In this document: one piece after another, positions 1 to 12,699 of the stretch
Layout: each line of letters opens with the position of its first letter
How positions within the stretch are numbered: position 1 is the first letter of the stretch
Assembly: GCA_023653785.1 (NCBI GenBank)
Contig: JAMKCH010012538.1
Coordinates: 1-64,000, forward strand
Origin: Ophioderma brevispina
Taxonomy: Eukaryota; Echinodermata; Ophiuroidea; Amphilepidida; Ophiodermatidae
DNA: 64,000 nt
Direction of reading: 5' to 3'
Position numbers and translations under genes: made by a program
The notes under the pieces: model-generated
Told to the model about the DNA's origin: nothing
The model's database searches: none
What the model saw: the letters and a program-made list of their open reading frames with translations, nothing else

Positions 1-1973
1 TGTACTCCGGCGCTTAAGACTCCGGTTTGGGCTTGTTGGCAATGTTGCTAGCAACAAGTGGTCTTAGGTTTATTACATCATCGGCGGAGTTGCCAGGGTC
101 GTTCCTTTTTCAAAAGAGTTTTGGCCATACTATTGGGTGGCTTGGTACATTCTTTCACTTGATTGAAACCTGCACCATGTTGTCTTGATTTTTTGGCTTT
201 AATTTGCGTATGGAACACAGGCAAACCATGGGATCTATTGCTAAACCCCTATAAGTAATGAATAAAATACAAATACACTGAACTATTGGATTTTTTCTAA
301 TAAAACTTTAAAATGCAAGATTGCGGTCTAAATATGACCCCCACAAATTTTAAGCAATGTAACATATGTTTCGCCTTATAAAATAAACACTCAAGATGAC
401 CGCCAAAATCCCCCCAAAGCACCCAAGCAAAACATTAAACTTACAAAAATTTGAGATATAATAAGCATTTAATGTTCACTATGTATAGCTTCACGCTATT
501 GACGTGTTCAGTATTCATAACTTTCAGGTTGAGCAGAAGTGATGAAAATATTATTTTATTTCTCAATTTTATTTGAGAAAAAAGATTTCCAAACGGAAAA
601 AGTACTTTGTTATGTTTGAAAAGAGAATAGGGAATTCCCTAGGCTATATTGAGATCAAACCGTTGGTTACAACTAGATAGATTGCACAAGAGGAGAAATG
701 GGAATTCCCCAAGATGTTAAATTTAGAAACCGAGTTCCAACTGTTTATGCTTTAAGATCAAAAACAGATGCAAAATTAGGTAATTCACATGAAGGATAAA
801 TGTGAGGTGATGCAATGCAGATGATTAAATTCTTTTTGTTGGTGAAAATCCCAATTGGTCAGCTTAGTGCAAGGGGATGTTATGCATGATGCTGTGGTCA
901 TATCTATTTTAAGACTTTGGACTTTGTGAAATCATTATCTAAGGAGAGAGTGGAGAGGTAGATTTGCCAGCAGTAGTACCCAGGAGCTATAAAGTATTAG
1001 TTATAGCTAGTTTTGATTTGAAATGAGTGGCCAGAACCTGTCACAATACCTAGGCAGGAATTTATAATATTCCATGTGAGCGAAGTCGCTGTAATATTCT
1101 ACTGTGGTCTTTAAACCAAAAGTACTGGGAATCAAAATAGATTCCAAATTGTGGAAACAGATGGAAATCGTGGTGATTATCTTGGACTGATAATACTCTG
1201 GAATCAAAGTTCGTCGAGGGGAAACCCGTCGTCTTGAACTGACGGACAAAAGTTACTTTCAGGAATGAGAAGATTCCATGGAATATTACCTGAGGATTTC
1301 TAAGTGTGATTTGCATATTGTCATTTTGGAATCTTCGCTGGGAGGACATATCATCGTTGAACTGCAACGCTACTTTTAGCTTGGAGAAATAAATGAACTG
1401 AAGAACTTTGTGTAAGATTAGAATTGTTAAGGGTAAACTTTGAATTGTGTACATAAATTGTGTTTTGGACATACCAAAATTCTTGTCCAATCTGATTTAA
1501 AATCATTAAAACAGTGTTAGTATATAAAATCAGATCACGTGTGACAAGCTCATTTGTTGTGTAAAGAGGTATTTCTGAACTTTGACGTCCATGAGACATC
1601 ATAACACTTGTCAAGGAACTAAAATTATGGCTTATATAGAAAATGGTAGAGGAAATGCTCTGTATGGTCTGGCACTGTCCTTGCTGTGAAGACGAGGTCT
1701 TCTTCGTGCCTCCTTATGATGAAAAAGTTACATGGTGAACTTGGAACATCGGTGTACGTTTCGCAGTTATGTCTTATTGCCTACTATCCATTTATGTTAT
1801 GAACATTTGGCGCCCTTGTCCATTTCAATCCTGGCCTCGAAAAAGTTTCACTCATCTCTCTTATCCTTGTCCTTTTGAAATATAAACCTACCCCCCCCTT
1901 ACCCCTTGCTAGCCTTGCTGTCATTCAATAGTAACCTCCAGAGTAGAGGATTAACAGTTTTTAACCCACCCAG
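1..1973. other. Intergenic DNA, no gene recognised
   Basis: AT-rich sequence with no recognisable domain in any frame. The longest open stretch, about 140 codons on the minus strand at 1062-1490, has no conserved motif and is within what chance gives in DNA of this composition. No tRNA, rRNA or clear promoter was seen. Confidence 0.5.
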
Positions 1974-2190
1974 ATGTGTGAAAAATCACAATTATTATAC
2001 ACAGTTAAGACAAGCACGAATCAACTATATACGTCGCGTCCGACCTGAACTAAGGAGTGACGCCATAGCTTCATCATTCCTTAAACTTGGCGATTCGAAT
2101 AAACGCAGCTGTAATCGCGAGCGTACAAAGGCGGCATGGCGCGATACGCATGCCAAAGAGCTGCGCAAAAGCTATGACATAACTGCTTAG
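1974..2190 (+). other. Candidate terminal exon, unrecognised basic protein segment
   Basis: An open frame of about 72 codons follows a splice-acceptor-like stretch (pyrimidine-rich run ending CCACCCAG at 1966-1973) and ends at a TAG at 2188-2190. The peptide is rich in Arg and Lys (for example RRVRPELRSD, NRERTKAAWRD). The DNA is noticeably richer in CpG than its surroundings (cgtcgcgtccg, gcgagcgt, gcgcgat), which is unusual in this window. I recognise no family. It could be a real last exon, a decayed mobile-element ORF, or chance. The downstream neighbour is a transposon at 2254, so no further exon is expected immediately 3'. Confidence 0.2.
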
Positions 2191-2253
2191 TCAAATATTC
2201 AGGGGACTGTATACGAGATTACAAATCAATGCTTACTCGCAAAACCTAGTATA

Positions 2254-3715
2254 CCGTGTGTCCAAAAAAAAAAAAAAAACGCAACACTTGGTGGTAGGCC
2301 TTCTAAGTTTTGAACAAAAGCACGTGAATACTTATTCTTTGCTGTAAGATCAGAGGGACTGTTAGCTAATACCCTGAAAAGTTCATAAAGGTAGAGTCAA
2401 TATTTTTTAAGATATGATCCCGAAATAAAGTAACTGCCGGACCCATTTAACCAAATGAGGCGCTAGGAAAGTCTGACTCAGAGATTTCGAAATAGTATTT
2501 TTTGTGCAAATAATGAAAAATAGTCAACTAGAACTAAAGATATTAACCTAAAATGCCACAATTCCGAAATTTGATATGAATCGGATTTTGTTTTGATGCA
2601 GTAAACATTTATGTGTAGTATGAGTCCCATAGGAACGTGTATAAAAAAAACATTCCGGATCCGGAATTTTATAACAAAGTTGGATTTCTATATGAAGGAT
2701 TCGATTTAGTAGCAATTTCACACAGTGATTAGTATATGGACAAGATTATGTACATGCAAAAACAAATTTTTTTGGAAATTGAGGGCGCCCTCCTCAGCGA
2801 AATCTCTGAGTCACCTTTAACTACAAATAAGGCACTGTACGTTTTGCGCTCAGAACTACCAATCTGAATCTCTAAATTCAATCACCCCATTTTTCCTTTC
2901 TTTAAAGACAGCTATTACAACAGATCCATTAACATTATGGAATGTTCCATGGGTAATAACAGCTAAAAAAACATGCATTTAACACACTTAAAAGATCGGA
3001 ATAGGAATGTATGATTAGAGAACAACAAACTCTTCGTATTGTAGAACACCAAAACTCTTCGTAGTGTCCAAATAAATAGCCTGGATTTAGAAGTAACATC
3101 ATAAATCATTTTGTACGGAAAGCAAAGAATTATCTTAACCAAAACTAATGACAGAATACAATATACTGATATTGTTATTGGAATTTTGTGTGAAAAAAAT
3201 AGGTTTTACTTCATAAAGTTGGAAATTGTAACATATGTTCCGTAAAAAGCAAGTGCAGCCCATGAATTATCATTTTAGGTAATGTGGAGTTTGTCTATGA
3301 CTAGTTCATAGTTAGATCGTCGTGAAAAATATTTATCACCAATAAATAATGTTTTATCATTATCAGTTAAGTAAATAATTAGGTAAATTGCAGTCATTTG
3401 CCACAGTAGAAGTTATTCTGCGAGAAATTTGGGGAAAAGTAAAATGTTGATGCAATCAATATTGTAGTTGCCATTTGTTCTTCATGCCAGTCGTGTGGTT
3501 ACAAGCTCCTCCTTTTTGTAAAATGGGGTTTTTTCTGCGGGTTACTTGATTGTTGGGGTTCATATCTTTTAAAAAACTATTGACTCTATCTTTATGAACT
3601 TCTCAGGGGTATACGCTTACAGTCCCATCTTACCTCACAACAAAAAAAAAAGTAGTCAGTGCTTTTGTTCAAAATTATGTCGCCTGCACTATAGTTGGTT
3701 TTTTGGGACACACGG
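2254..3715. mobile_element. Non-autonomous DNA transposon, about 200-bp TIRs, TA flanks (mariner-like)
   Basis: The ends are inverted copies: CCGTGTGTCC at 2254 and GGACACACGG ending at 3715, each flanked by TA (2252-2253, 3716-3717). The inverted match continues about 200 bp inward with small indels. Shared blocks include TTTTGAACAAAAGCAC, AGTTCATAAAG and AGAGTCAATA (left 2254-2455, right about 3515-3715). The 1.06 kb interior has no transposase ORF and several short A/T runs, so the copy needs a transposase in trans. TA target duplication is typical of the Tc1/mariner superfamily; that assignment is inference. A third terminus of the same family lies at 49258-49453. Confidence 0.8.
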
Positions 3716-3717
3716 TA

Positions 3718-3960
3718 CAATACTAGGCGGTCCCCGGTTTCGCGATCACCTACTTTTTAAAGCACTACTTGTTTTTTTTTCGCGATTACCCGACTTGTGG
3801 GGCGCGTATCCTGCTAATCAATCTAACTTGAGATACAACCCACCCACTAAGTGTTTCGTGACCGTACGACACCCGGAGACAGAACAGACAGGACAGACAT
3901 ACACACACACACTACCAACCGTCTGTACTAGAACACAGACACACACTGGGATTAAATGAT
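3718..3960 (+). repeat. Dispersed repeat end shared with the 39.2-41.0 kb repeat
   Basis: The block starting ATACTAGGC and containing GGTTTCGCGATCACCT recurs at about 39250-39300. The CCCACCCAC ... GTGACC ... GAGACAGAACAGACAGGACAG 3' part parallels the end of that repeat at about 40920-41010. A short CA microsatellite follows at about 3896-3912. The mariner-like element abuts its 5' side. This copy is internally deleted relative to the 1.8 kb copy at 39.2 kb. Confidence 0.5.
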
Positions 3961-4182
3961 GATAAATGAGTATATACGGAAAGTAGAATATGAAAAGTTT
4001 TACCCACTCAGATAGTTAATGACAAGAAAGCGAAGCAACCTACGAAGGAAATTTTTCGTGCACTTTTCTACTTATTTGTTAACAATAACCTTTCAAACGT
4101 TCTCGGTGAGTGTTCTAACCAATAAGTGAAAATTTAGGAATTGGTTGTATCAAACAGAAAATCATTTGTGTTGGTGAGGCGT

Positions 4183-4360
4183 CAGGAGTGGCGCCAGGGT
4201 AAATCAGGGGGGGGGGCGAAACATTCCACGTTACCTGCACATAGTTAAAAAAATATTTGTATGCAATTTATGGGTTTAAGCCCCTGTTTTTCCTGAATTT
4301 TGAAACTCTCGTGGGGGGGGGGGGGCGGCCACACCCGTGGTATTCCTGGCGCCGCCCCTG
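4183..4360. mobile_element. hAT-like MITE, 178 bp
   Basis: Terminal inverted repeats CAGGAGTGGCGCCAGGG (left) and the complement of CAGGGGCGGCGCCAGG (right). CAGGG-starting termini with GGCGCCAGG are typical of hAT-derived MITEs. The 8-bp flanks TGAGGCGT and GTATGCGT match at 5 of 8 positions, compatible with a decayed 8-bp target duplication. G runs of 9 to 14 bases lie just inside each end. A second copy is at 17130-17302. No coding capacity. Confidence 0.7.
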
Positions 4361-5949
4361 GTATGCGTTCTCCAAAAATCAGATAGCAATATAATTATTT
4401 GAATGGATCAATTAAGCTATTATGGACTGTTATCATGAAGTTTCATAATTAGGGCCTCTGTGTATTCGAATAATGCAACCCCCAATGAATGAGGCAGCGT
4501 TTAAATTACATGTGGATTGTTGTTTTTCCCGCATTAGTTGGTACCCCATTCTTTCTTTTAGGTTATAAACATACTTGCTTGGATATTGGTGTTTCAATGG
4601 GATGAGCTGTTATATAACCAAAGTCATGGGATTCTTAGGAGGTTAATACGCAGAAATGTCCCTGCATTTGAACTTGAAATTGTTGCAGTGCCTAAAGGCT
4701 CCGATGTTAGTTTTAATAAGAGAGTGTAAAAGCTGTGGTCTTCCTTGTGAAAGAAGCTGACCCATTTTGTTTTTTCAGTAATGGGTATTTATTTGATTGC
4801 ACCATGTTGTAACACTATACTGTCGACAGTAGCAGCAAGTGTCTGGAGGAATCGCATTATACACCTCTCATCAGACAGGACCCAAATCGTATCGGAATTC
4901 ATGATGGTCGACACTCGATGCTGAATAATGGAAAAAGAAGATTCACATTAAAATAAGCAACTTGCTAATGTTTTGCTTTTTCTTTCCACCAGTGAAAGCA
5001 AATTGAAAATAACTACAAAGTTAGGAGCAGTATCATTTGATCCCGGCATGACAAGAATTTGTACCGTTAAGAACATCCTAAACATTGTCTTACGTTATGA
5101 TTGAGTAAAGGAATAATAATCCTAGGTTGTTCAATTTTATATATCTTTAGGATTAATTACAGACCGATAACATGATAAAAGGACTTCATGGAAGACATTT
5201 AACTATTCATATTTAAAAAGGCCATTTACAAAATTATTACCGCTATAGTGAGAACGGTCTTGTCTTGAAAGGCAGTGCTTACAACTTCTTGCAATACTTT
5301 TTCCTATTACAAGAGAAAAGTAATAATGATAAATATTAGCTGTAGACCAAAGGAATATCCAATGTACGTTTCGAAAAAGGAATTGCTGTTTTGATCGTAT
5401 AGTAGATTACCTGACCCGATCAGGGTCCGATATTTTTACACGATCTTTTTTTTTTTTTTTTTGTTTTTTTTTTATTTCTATTTTTATCTTCCCATCACAG
5501 AGACTATCAACATTAACACAGGCAATGTACAATACAATAGCAATGAATAAGTACAGATGTACTAAACTATAGAAAATGAGTGCTGTTTTACCAGCATAGC
5601 ATTGTCAATACCTTGGATGAACTGTGTCTGCAGTAACCTTTTGTAGGCATTCCTACATGTACATGCAGGAGAACTAGCTCATTTCGCAAAATTGACATGC
5701 ATCTAAAAGATCAACCGCAAAACAACGCATAGTTCAGCCAGATGGGAAAATAAACACCCCGAAAAAAAAAAGGCACAAAAAGAATTTCACTATGGTATAA
5801 TCTAATAAATACCAGTGTCAAACATTTGCTCACTCCATAAATTTTCCAGGTTGAAACTTCACAAAAAAATAACCCATAAAAAATACAAAAAAAAAAATAC
5901 ATAGGTCCTCGGACCGCTTGTGTCCGCTTGCCATCACGGTTTTTAGCTA
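4361..5949. other. Intergenic DNA with A/T runs
   Basis: No recognisable coding or RNA gene. A T-rich stretch lies at about 5446-5480 and several short A runs at 5761-5900. An open stretch at 5711-5959 (minus) is low complexity and is not supported as a gene. Confidence 0.5.
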
Positions 5950-6310
5950 GGCTAAACATCCACCTTGGACCTGGTATATGACTTTGACCTCATAAAAACA
6001 AATGAGGGTTTGCATGTAAACTCCACAACCAAGTCGGTTCCAACGAACTTCCAACCCATCAAAGTGAGGTCAATTTTACATTTTCAGCCGATTTTAACAA
6101 ATGGACCTCACATGACTTGACCTTAGTATGTGACCTGACCTCATCACAAATTGAGGGATCACATGTTGCAGCCATAAGAATCAAGTTGGTCAATTTGAAC
6201 TCAACTTTCAGATGAGGTCAATTTTACCTTTACAGCACATTTTACAACTGACCTCACATGACCTTGACTCATTAATGTGACCTTGACCTCAGGTGCACCT
6301 TTGACATTCA
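5950..6310. repeat. Tandem repeat, about 150-bp unit, AGGTCA-rich
   Basis: Two to three diverged units. Shared blocks include GAGGTCAATTTTAC (near 6066 and 6216), GACCTCACATGAC (near 6110 and 6255) and TGACCTTGACCTC-type strings. The spacing between equivalent blocks is about 150 bp. Each unit carries several AGGTCA half sites or their complement. A different array at 39.4-39.9 kb is also built on TTTGACCT words. Confidence 0.7.
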
Positions 6311-8129
6311 TCAAACAAATGCAGATGCCACGCTGCACTGGACCCAAAGTTGCTTAAATCCATTCAAAGTATATGGACATTAGAGGCAAATTTTAACCTT
6401 TTTGTAACAACAGACCATCAACAGACCTCAACAAACTACAGGGGACCAACGTGATTCCCTATGTTGTTCTTCCTGCATTAAGGAAGGTGACACAAAAAAG
6501 ATGTAATGTTGGCAATGAGTAGTATACCTTATTGTAAACATACTTTTATCATCAACCTGAAGGCCAGGGGGACGGCCAACCGATCCTATCCTGGCAAAAA
6601 ATATGATGTGCGGTATAGTAGCTTGAGAGTTAAATCATACTAAATCGAGGCCTAGATAGGACGGCCAAATAGACAGCGTGACCAGAAAATAAGTTCTGGG
6701 CCCTCTTATTGAGGCAAAATGACGACAAAATTCAGGCTTAAAAAATAATTTGAAGCCACATGACCTGAGTAGGGTTCCAGACGGTCAGACCAAATCGCAT
6801 AATAACAGGTTAGAGAATGCCAAAAACTACAAAGAGAAATGAGTGGGAACGGCCGCCACTACACCGTATTTCTAGGTTGTAGTGCTCGATGCTCCCACCT
6901 ACCGGTCCCAATATGAGAACACCGATTACAAAGCATGATTACTTCAAACAAAGCACCCCAAAAATTGCCAACGAACTTCAAGTTATTTTGCTTCAGATTT
7001 GATTCATAAGAATCTATCAATATTGTAAAACCATCCAAATTGTATTTAGCTGATGTGAAGGAGGGGTTAACCTTATTAAACTCTACATTTATAAATATGA
7101 AAGTTTAAGATCAAAATAAAGTTATTAAGAATTTTGATCGGTTTGCAATTATTGCCAAGAATAACCTGGTTTTACGCAAATTGAGACAATTTGTTAAATA
7201 CTGTTAACCCATTCTTGAAAACCTTTCCAAAAATCTTAACTTTATTGGCAACCCAGATAAATGAGTAATAGTTTCCTCATGCACTACCACAAAAGTACAG
7301 AGAGGATTGTCAGATTTACCATCTTGGTCAAAAACTTATTAGGCAAATAATACGTTACACGTCTTTTCTATCTACGTTTAAGCATATCACCAAAAAACAA
7401 ATCCGAGTATAATTTTGAGTTAAATCGGTCCACCGTCATCGGTTCAATAGAGAAGCACAAATATTAGTAATAAATTTGGGACCATATAGGAAAGTGGGTG
7501 GCCTAATTAATGTGGTCACCACATTTAGACAACTTTGTTTCATTACATCAAAAGAAACATTCCTAGGCCTTAAATTCCACTCAGAGTGATAGGAATTCCA
7601 AAATTCTCAAATTGTTGGCGTAAAGTGGGGGACGAGACTGTCGATCGGTCACCCAACTTGAATGGGTAATTACTGTGATTAAAATGGAACAACATATAGT
7701 CGATCCAACCTCATAGTCCCCCATAAACTTGCGTGGAGGTATAAGCTATGATGTAGAGGGGCAATAATAAAATTCCACAAACAAATCATTAATTTTGAAA
7801 ATCGTCTTAGAGGTTTAAATGAGAGTAGCATAATGATCAATGCCAGGCCAGTGTGGGATATAAGAAAGGAAAGGCCGTCAATAGTTCCTTGCGTTATGCA
7901 GGTGCATGTGAATGTGCAAATGTAAACCAAATAAATTTAGGTAGACATGTACAGCGTATGTACAAGAATCTGTTGGCGATTTAATTAATTTACACGTAGT
8001 AGACGTACAACAAAAGTTAATGACATTTGGCCATAGGACTCCTATTGAATATCAATGAAGAAAGCAGGAAGAACGCAAAGAATTTTATATTGCAAAAAAG
8101 AAAGTTAAAGTCCCTGTGAACACCAGTTT
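6311..8129. other. Intergenic DNA, possible decayed 5' part of transposase
   Basis: No frame could be tied to a known family. The stretch lies directly upstream of a transposase C-terminal relic, and about 7.5-8.1 kb is where its catalytic core should be. I could not read one with confidence. Confidence 0.35.
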
Positions 8130-8492
8130 CACTTCTACAAGGTATAGCCATGGCACACCAAAACATATAGCCCTTGAAATAGTTTGTCTTCCTCCTTTAT
8201 CACCCGGTCTTAACCCAATTAGAACTCATTGGTCACAAATCAAAGCTTATGGGCCAAAATAACAAGGATTTTAAACTAAAATTGTTCAAAAAAATGCTTC
8301 GAGGAGGAAGCTCTACAAAAGTCACGAATAGTCGGAAAATGCAATGAAAAAAGGTATTGGGATCATAGAGACGCCTACTGGAGCAAGGAGAATGAGATTA
8401 TTGTTGATATTGACATAAATCAAATCCTAATCAAGCTGCCGGAGGACAGTGACAGTGAATCGGAATCAGACGATGATGATGAAGATAAGTGA
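8130..8492 (+). pseudogene. DDE_3 (IS630/Tc1-type) transposase, C-terminal fragment
   Basis: Three reading frames must be combined, so this is a dead copy. The first frame (about 8167-8265) gives LPPLSPGLNPIRTHWSQIK. This matches the conserved block around the third catalytic acidic residue of DDE_3 enzymes (usually LPPYSPDLNPIE..W), but here the catalytic Glu position is Arg. A stop follows. The second frame gives NNKDFKLKLFKKML. The third runs open from about 8308 to the TGA at 8490-8492 and includes KRYWDHRDAYWSKENE and an acidic tail SDSESESDDDDEDK. An acidic C-terminus is common in the animal members of this family. Function in life: cut-and-paste transposition at TA. No terminal inverted repeats were identified around it. 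Confidence 0.75.
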
Positions 8493-9665
8493 ATTTTTTT
8501 TAACTCATTATATACGATATACCATAGCCTATGCATCCATGGTTTATTTCATGAAAAGTTTGCAAATGTACGACAAACATTACTTTTTTTGTGCTCAGTC
8601 CTAATTTTACTTGGACGCGGAGCCAAAATCTATTGTGATCGGCTTATCATTATACACCGATTACACCTGAAGTGATTCACCCTATTCTATACACTTGTCG
8701 CAGCCCAAAAACTATAGAGGGACGGGCATATGAGATTGGATCGACTATAGTTTATGGGTGTTGAATCTTATTCAAGTTGAGTAATACTGTACTCGATAAT
8801 GGGTAACGTAACTAAACTTTTGGCTTTGCCATTATCTCTTGGGCTTCGCGTGCTCCGGGACAAACCCCCATACTAATGCGGATCTGGTTTTTTTTGTGCA
8901 TGACACATGAATAACATTCTGTGCTTGTTACACATTCGTGGTTCTCTATCTAATACCATGCTTGCTCGGGTTCTCGATTTCTGCTTGGTCCACCGTTCAC
9001 CCACCGGAACCACATTTCCGTCGCACTTTCTCCCTAAAGAACCCTCATGTTCTATACTGAAACACACAATTGCCAGAAACTTCCTAAAATATGAAAAATA
9101 ACCCACATATTTGGTTTTAAACAGTGTGACAATTTGCCATCAAACTATTTGTTTTAGGTAAAAATGCTGAAAGACGCCATGTCAAGTTCATTAAATATAT
9201 GTGCGACCCCGGAATAGTATTTAAACAAATTCAGTGAGTTAGTTGCATTAGACTGGATACAATATTTATAATTTGTATTTGTAAATCGTTTTTATTTAGA
9301 TTGAGAATTTTTCAACAGCTATGATGCACAATATCATACAGTGTGGTAGTCTATAGAGGCGTAGCTTCATCCATGATAAGAACACGCGAGTTCTCAAGGA
9401 AAGCCGAGCAAGACAAAGTAGTGACCTCTGACCTACGCTGAAATTTTTTTTTCTTTTCACCTCTTCGACACGGGACGTATTGCCCAAATTCCACAATTTA
9501 GGATATACCTTGGTAAGGGAATTGAAGTCCGGTCATTACTTATTCTTATCTTATAACGGTTTTTGCTTAAAAATGTGCAGTCGGAATGTTTGTATGGGAG
9601 GAGTTGTGTTGTTTCTTTTTGTTTGTTTTTAATTTGATTTTTTTATGGGGGGGGGGTGGTGGTGG

Positions 9666-9721
<56 letters not shown>

Positions 9722-12695
9722 CATAGGAAACAGTTAAAATTATTCAAAGATAACTACCTTAAACCTAAGTTGAAAACGAGGACAATGTTCTTCAACTGGG
9801 CAATTTCTAGTGCATCCCTAAATCTGCATCGAGTACTTTCATGAGGATCGAGATTACTTCTGTAAAATAAATAAATGAAATGTTATAATTGTGATAATTG
9901 TTAACTATTACCAATTACGGTCACTAGTGCGCCTTTAATTTGAAAATGTAGATAGATGTCGTTAAAATGCCCGTCACCAAAGAAGCTACAGAACATTTTT
10001 TTACATACACTATGGGTAATTCTACTGACAACAAATGTGTCACACTTACCCGTTAGGGTTTTCCTGTGTAAGGAGCACGGGATTCTGAGGGAAATCATTG
10101 ATACCGGTGCGAAGAGGAAGAGGGTTAGTGGTAGTCGTGATTAGATCACTTCCTCTTTATCATTTTACCTATAAAATAAAAAAAATTAACATTTTAATTG
10201 TACTTCACTTTTCCAAGGTTATTTGCTGTTCATGTTCCGGGGTGGGTTAATACCCAAAAACTCGATTTACGCACAAAGACCACCGTTTTATTCTCATTAA
10301 TTTTAGGTTAGGGTTACGACGTACCAAAGAAACAACGATCGATTAAACAAAAACAAATCAGTTTACCAAATTTGAGGGCGTCATATAAGCAAAAATGTGT
10401 ACCTGTATCCCTCTAGAGAACATATTGGCTCGGGGTTTGCATTTTTATGTCTTATATGTTTCGATATTCGTGATGGTTAAAATGTAACTGTGGGTTCTGC
10501 TTTAGTTTGAGCATCAATTGAAACAAAATGAGAGGAATGTATTCCTAATGGGGGATATGCCATTTATATAAGGGAAATGTTCTGAACCCAGACTGTGCTG
10601 ATTTGACCACATATATATATATCTCACGAATCTTCCAACAGGCCAATCGACCAAAGTCACATTTCGAGAGATCGGCGATGAAGGTTTCGAGAATTATGAA
10701 CTGCATATCTAAAATTTGGAAACATTTTAGGGGGAAAATGAGTTCTGCGGACATTGTGGACAATGATAACGTTCTTCATTTTGAGCACGCTTTCATTCAA
10801 GTATTCCTTTGTTTTCCGTGTCAATTAATTACAAAAGTGATGGGTCTTTGCACAATAAAAATAAAAAAAGTCTTCGGTTCTATGTCAAAGGAGAAGAATG
10901 CACATTGAAAATGTTTGGGTACTCAAAATGAGCCGAGCGATCGCCTCGGACGTGCTATTTGAAACATGTGGAACAGACTTGCACGCCGAGGGCGCGTAGA
11001 AATGACTCTATGCTTTTGTACTATTTTAAGGTTTGTGTCAGAGTCTCTTACAGCCAAAATAATGTGCCAGTGATGAAGATAGAAAAGAGGAATGATGAAG
11101 TTCTACAATTTTTATTTTGGCTTATTAAAACATTGTGAATTTAATCCAAATATTTAATACTTAATGTAAAAGATAAACATCAAGCTATATATATACAGTT
11201 AATTTGAAGGGAAACCTGTAAAAGATGGATTGACGGGGTTGCTGACTACAATTTTCTTGCAAAAAATTATAGCATTTTTCCCTGGTAAACTTCAGATTTA
11301 ATCGTATAATTGAAAATTCATAAGAATGTTACGATAATGGTGGTTCTCGAAAAAAATCGAAAAAAGCTCCAGTTGTAGTCGTTTTATTGGACGGCCTGGT
11401 AAATGGACATAAAATAACGTATTTGCTTTGTATTTCCAAATTGCAGCCTCGGCCCAAGTGTCTAAGTACACCAAGGACATTCCAAAAGCGGATTGTCTAG
11501 CTTTTGAAACCCTGGGTTTTGTGAATTGATTTGACATCCAAATAAACTTTCAATAAACGTTAATAAGGGGAAGAAGTTGTGATTTATCTGTTTTTGCTTG
11601 AAGGGGTTATTTTTATATTTTTTGCAGAGTAAAGGAATCAAAGATCACTAGTTTATCAGACGAAGCTTTATCTACTATCAAATCATTTTATATTGGTATT
11701 AAATTTAATAGGCGTTCGGACGGAAAATCACTTTAATCAATGATCGGACACATACAACACGTGTTTTATAATGAATACTGATTATTTTCGTATACATAAA
11801 AATAAAAACAATCGGTAATCATTGGTGTTATGTATCTTTTACATTATAGGTATTAAGTTTTCAGTAGCTCCAACTGTCACTGAAAATAAAACAAGATCAT
11901 GTGGCTTAACTACTCTTTTCAAGTAACGAAACGAACGACAACCATACGAAGAGTATATGGCATGCCAATTAGTGTCAAATGACGTTTCTAAAACTCGTCA
12001 AAATAAACGGATTCGGGAGTGTAGATCAGAACAATTTGAAATGGAAACTTATATTTTCACATGGATATTATTTGAATTGTTTTTTGTTTTTGTCATCAAA
12101 AAGATATTGCGTATATGTTTCACTGTGGAGTCATAACACTCTTAGAGTAGTTGCTCCTATACTTTCTGTTGTTGAAAAACTTCTCTGAGTAAAAAAAATA
12201 ACCATTTTGAAGGTTTTAAGATGGCAGGCAGTTGCGGAAAGACTTCTGGACGTTGATTTCAATTCAAATTCCATATTTCTGATTATGCACGGGGTAGAAA
12301 GGGGGTAGTTATTGAAAATGCAGAATGAGAATTTTCTCATGTTACGCATCTTTGTTATTGGAATTGAAAGGAAATTAATTTCCTGTATCTACCCAATAAA
12401 ATTAAGTGTAATTGATTGCGTTCAATTTTATTGAATAATTTCAATGAGTAGTCTTTAGTTACCACTAATCATGGATTTTAATTGAGATGGCTTGAAAATG
12501 GAATGGATATAATTTGTCCTAATGTACTCCAAAAATCACATTAATGATTGCACTTATTTAGTAAACGCAGAGAAATTATAATCAACTAAGTTGCTGGAAA
12601 TCAAAAGAATATCGTAGGGATGTGGGAAAATATAGGAAAGAAAAGGGAAAACGAAAAAGTTTTGATGTCTTTGTTTTAACATTGCATTATTGATA
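8493..12695. other. Intergenic DNA with a 49-base T run
   Basis: No gene recognised. A homopolymer of 49 T lies at 9668-9716, preceded by a G-rich stretch (G10, TGG repeats, about 9646-9667). Several open frames of 60 to 100 codons occur in both strands (for example 10603-10908) but show no motif. Confidence 0.5.
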
Positions 12696-12699
12696 TTAA

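Noticed and set aside
1062..1490. 142-codon minus-strand open frame
   Set aside because: No motif, no splice or promoter context, and chance length.
3594..3959. 121-codon plus-strand open frame
   Set aside because: Lies across the right TIR of the mariner-like element and the adjoining repeat; composition is that of the repeat.
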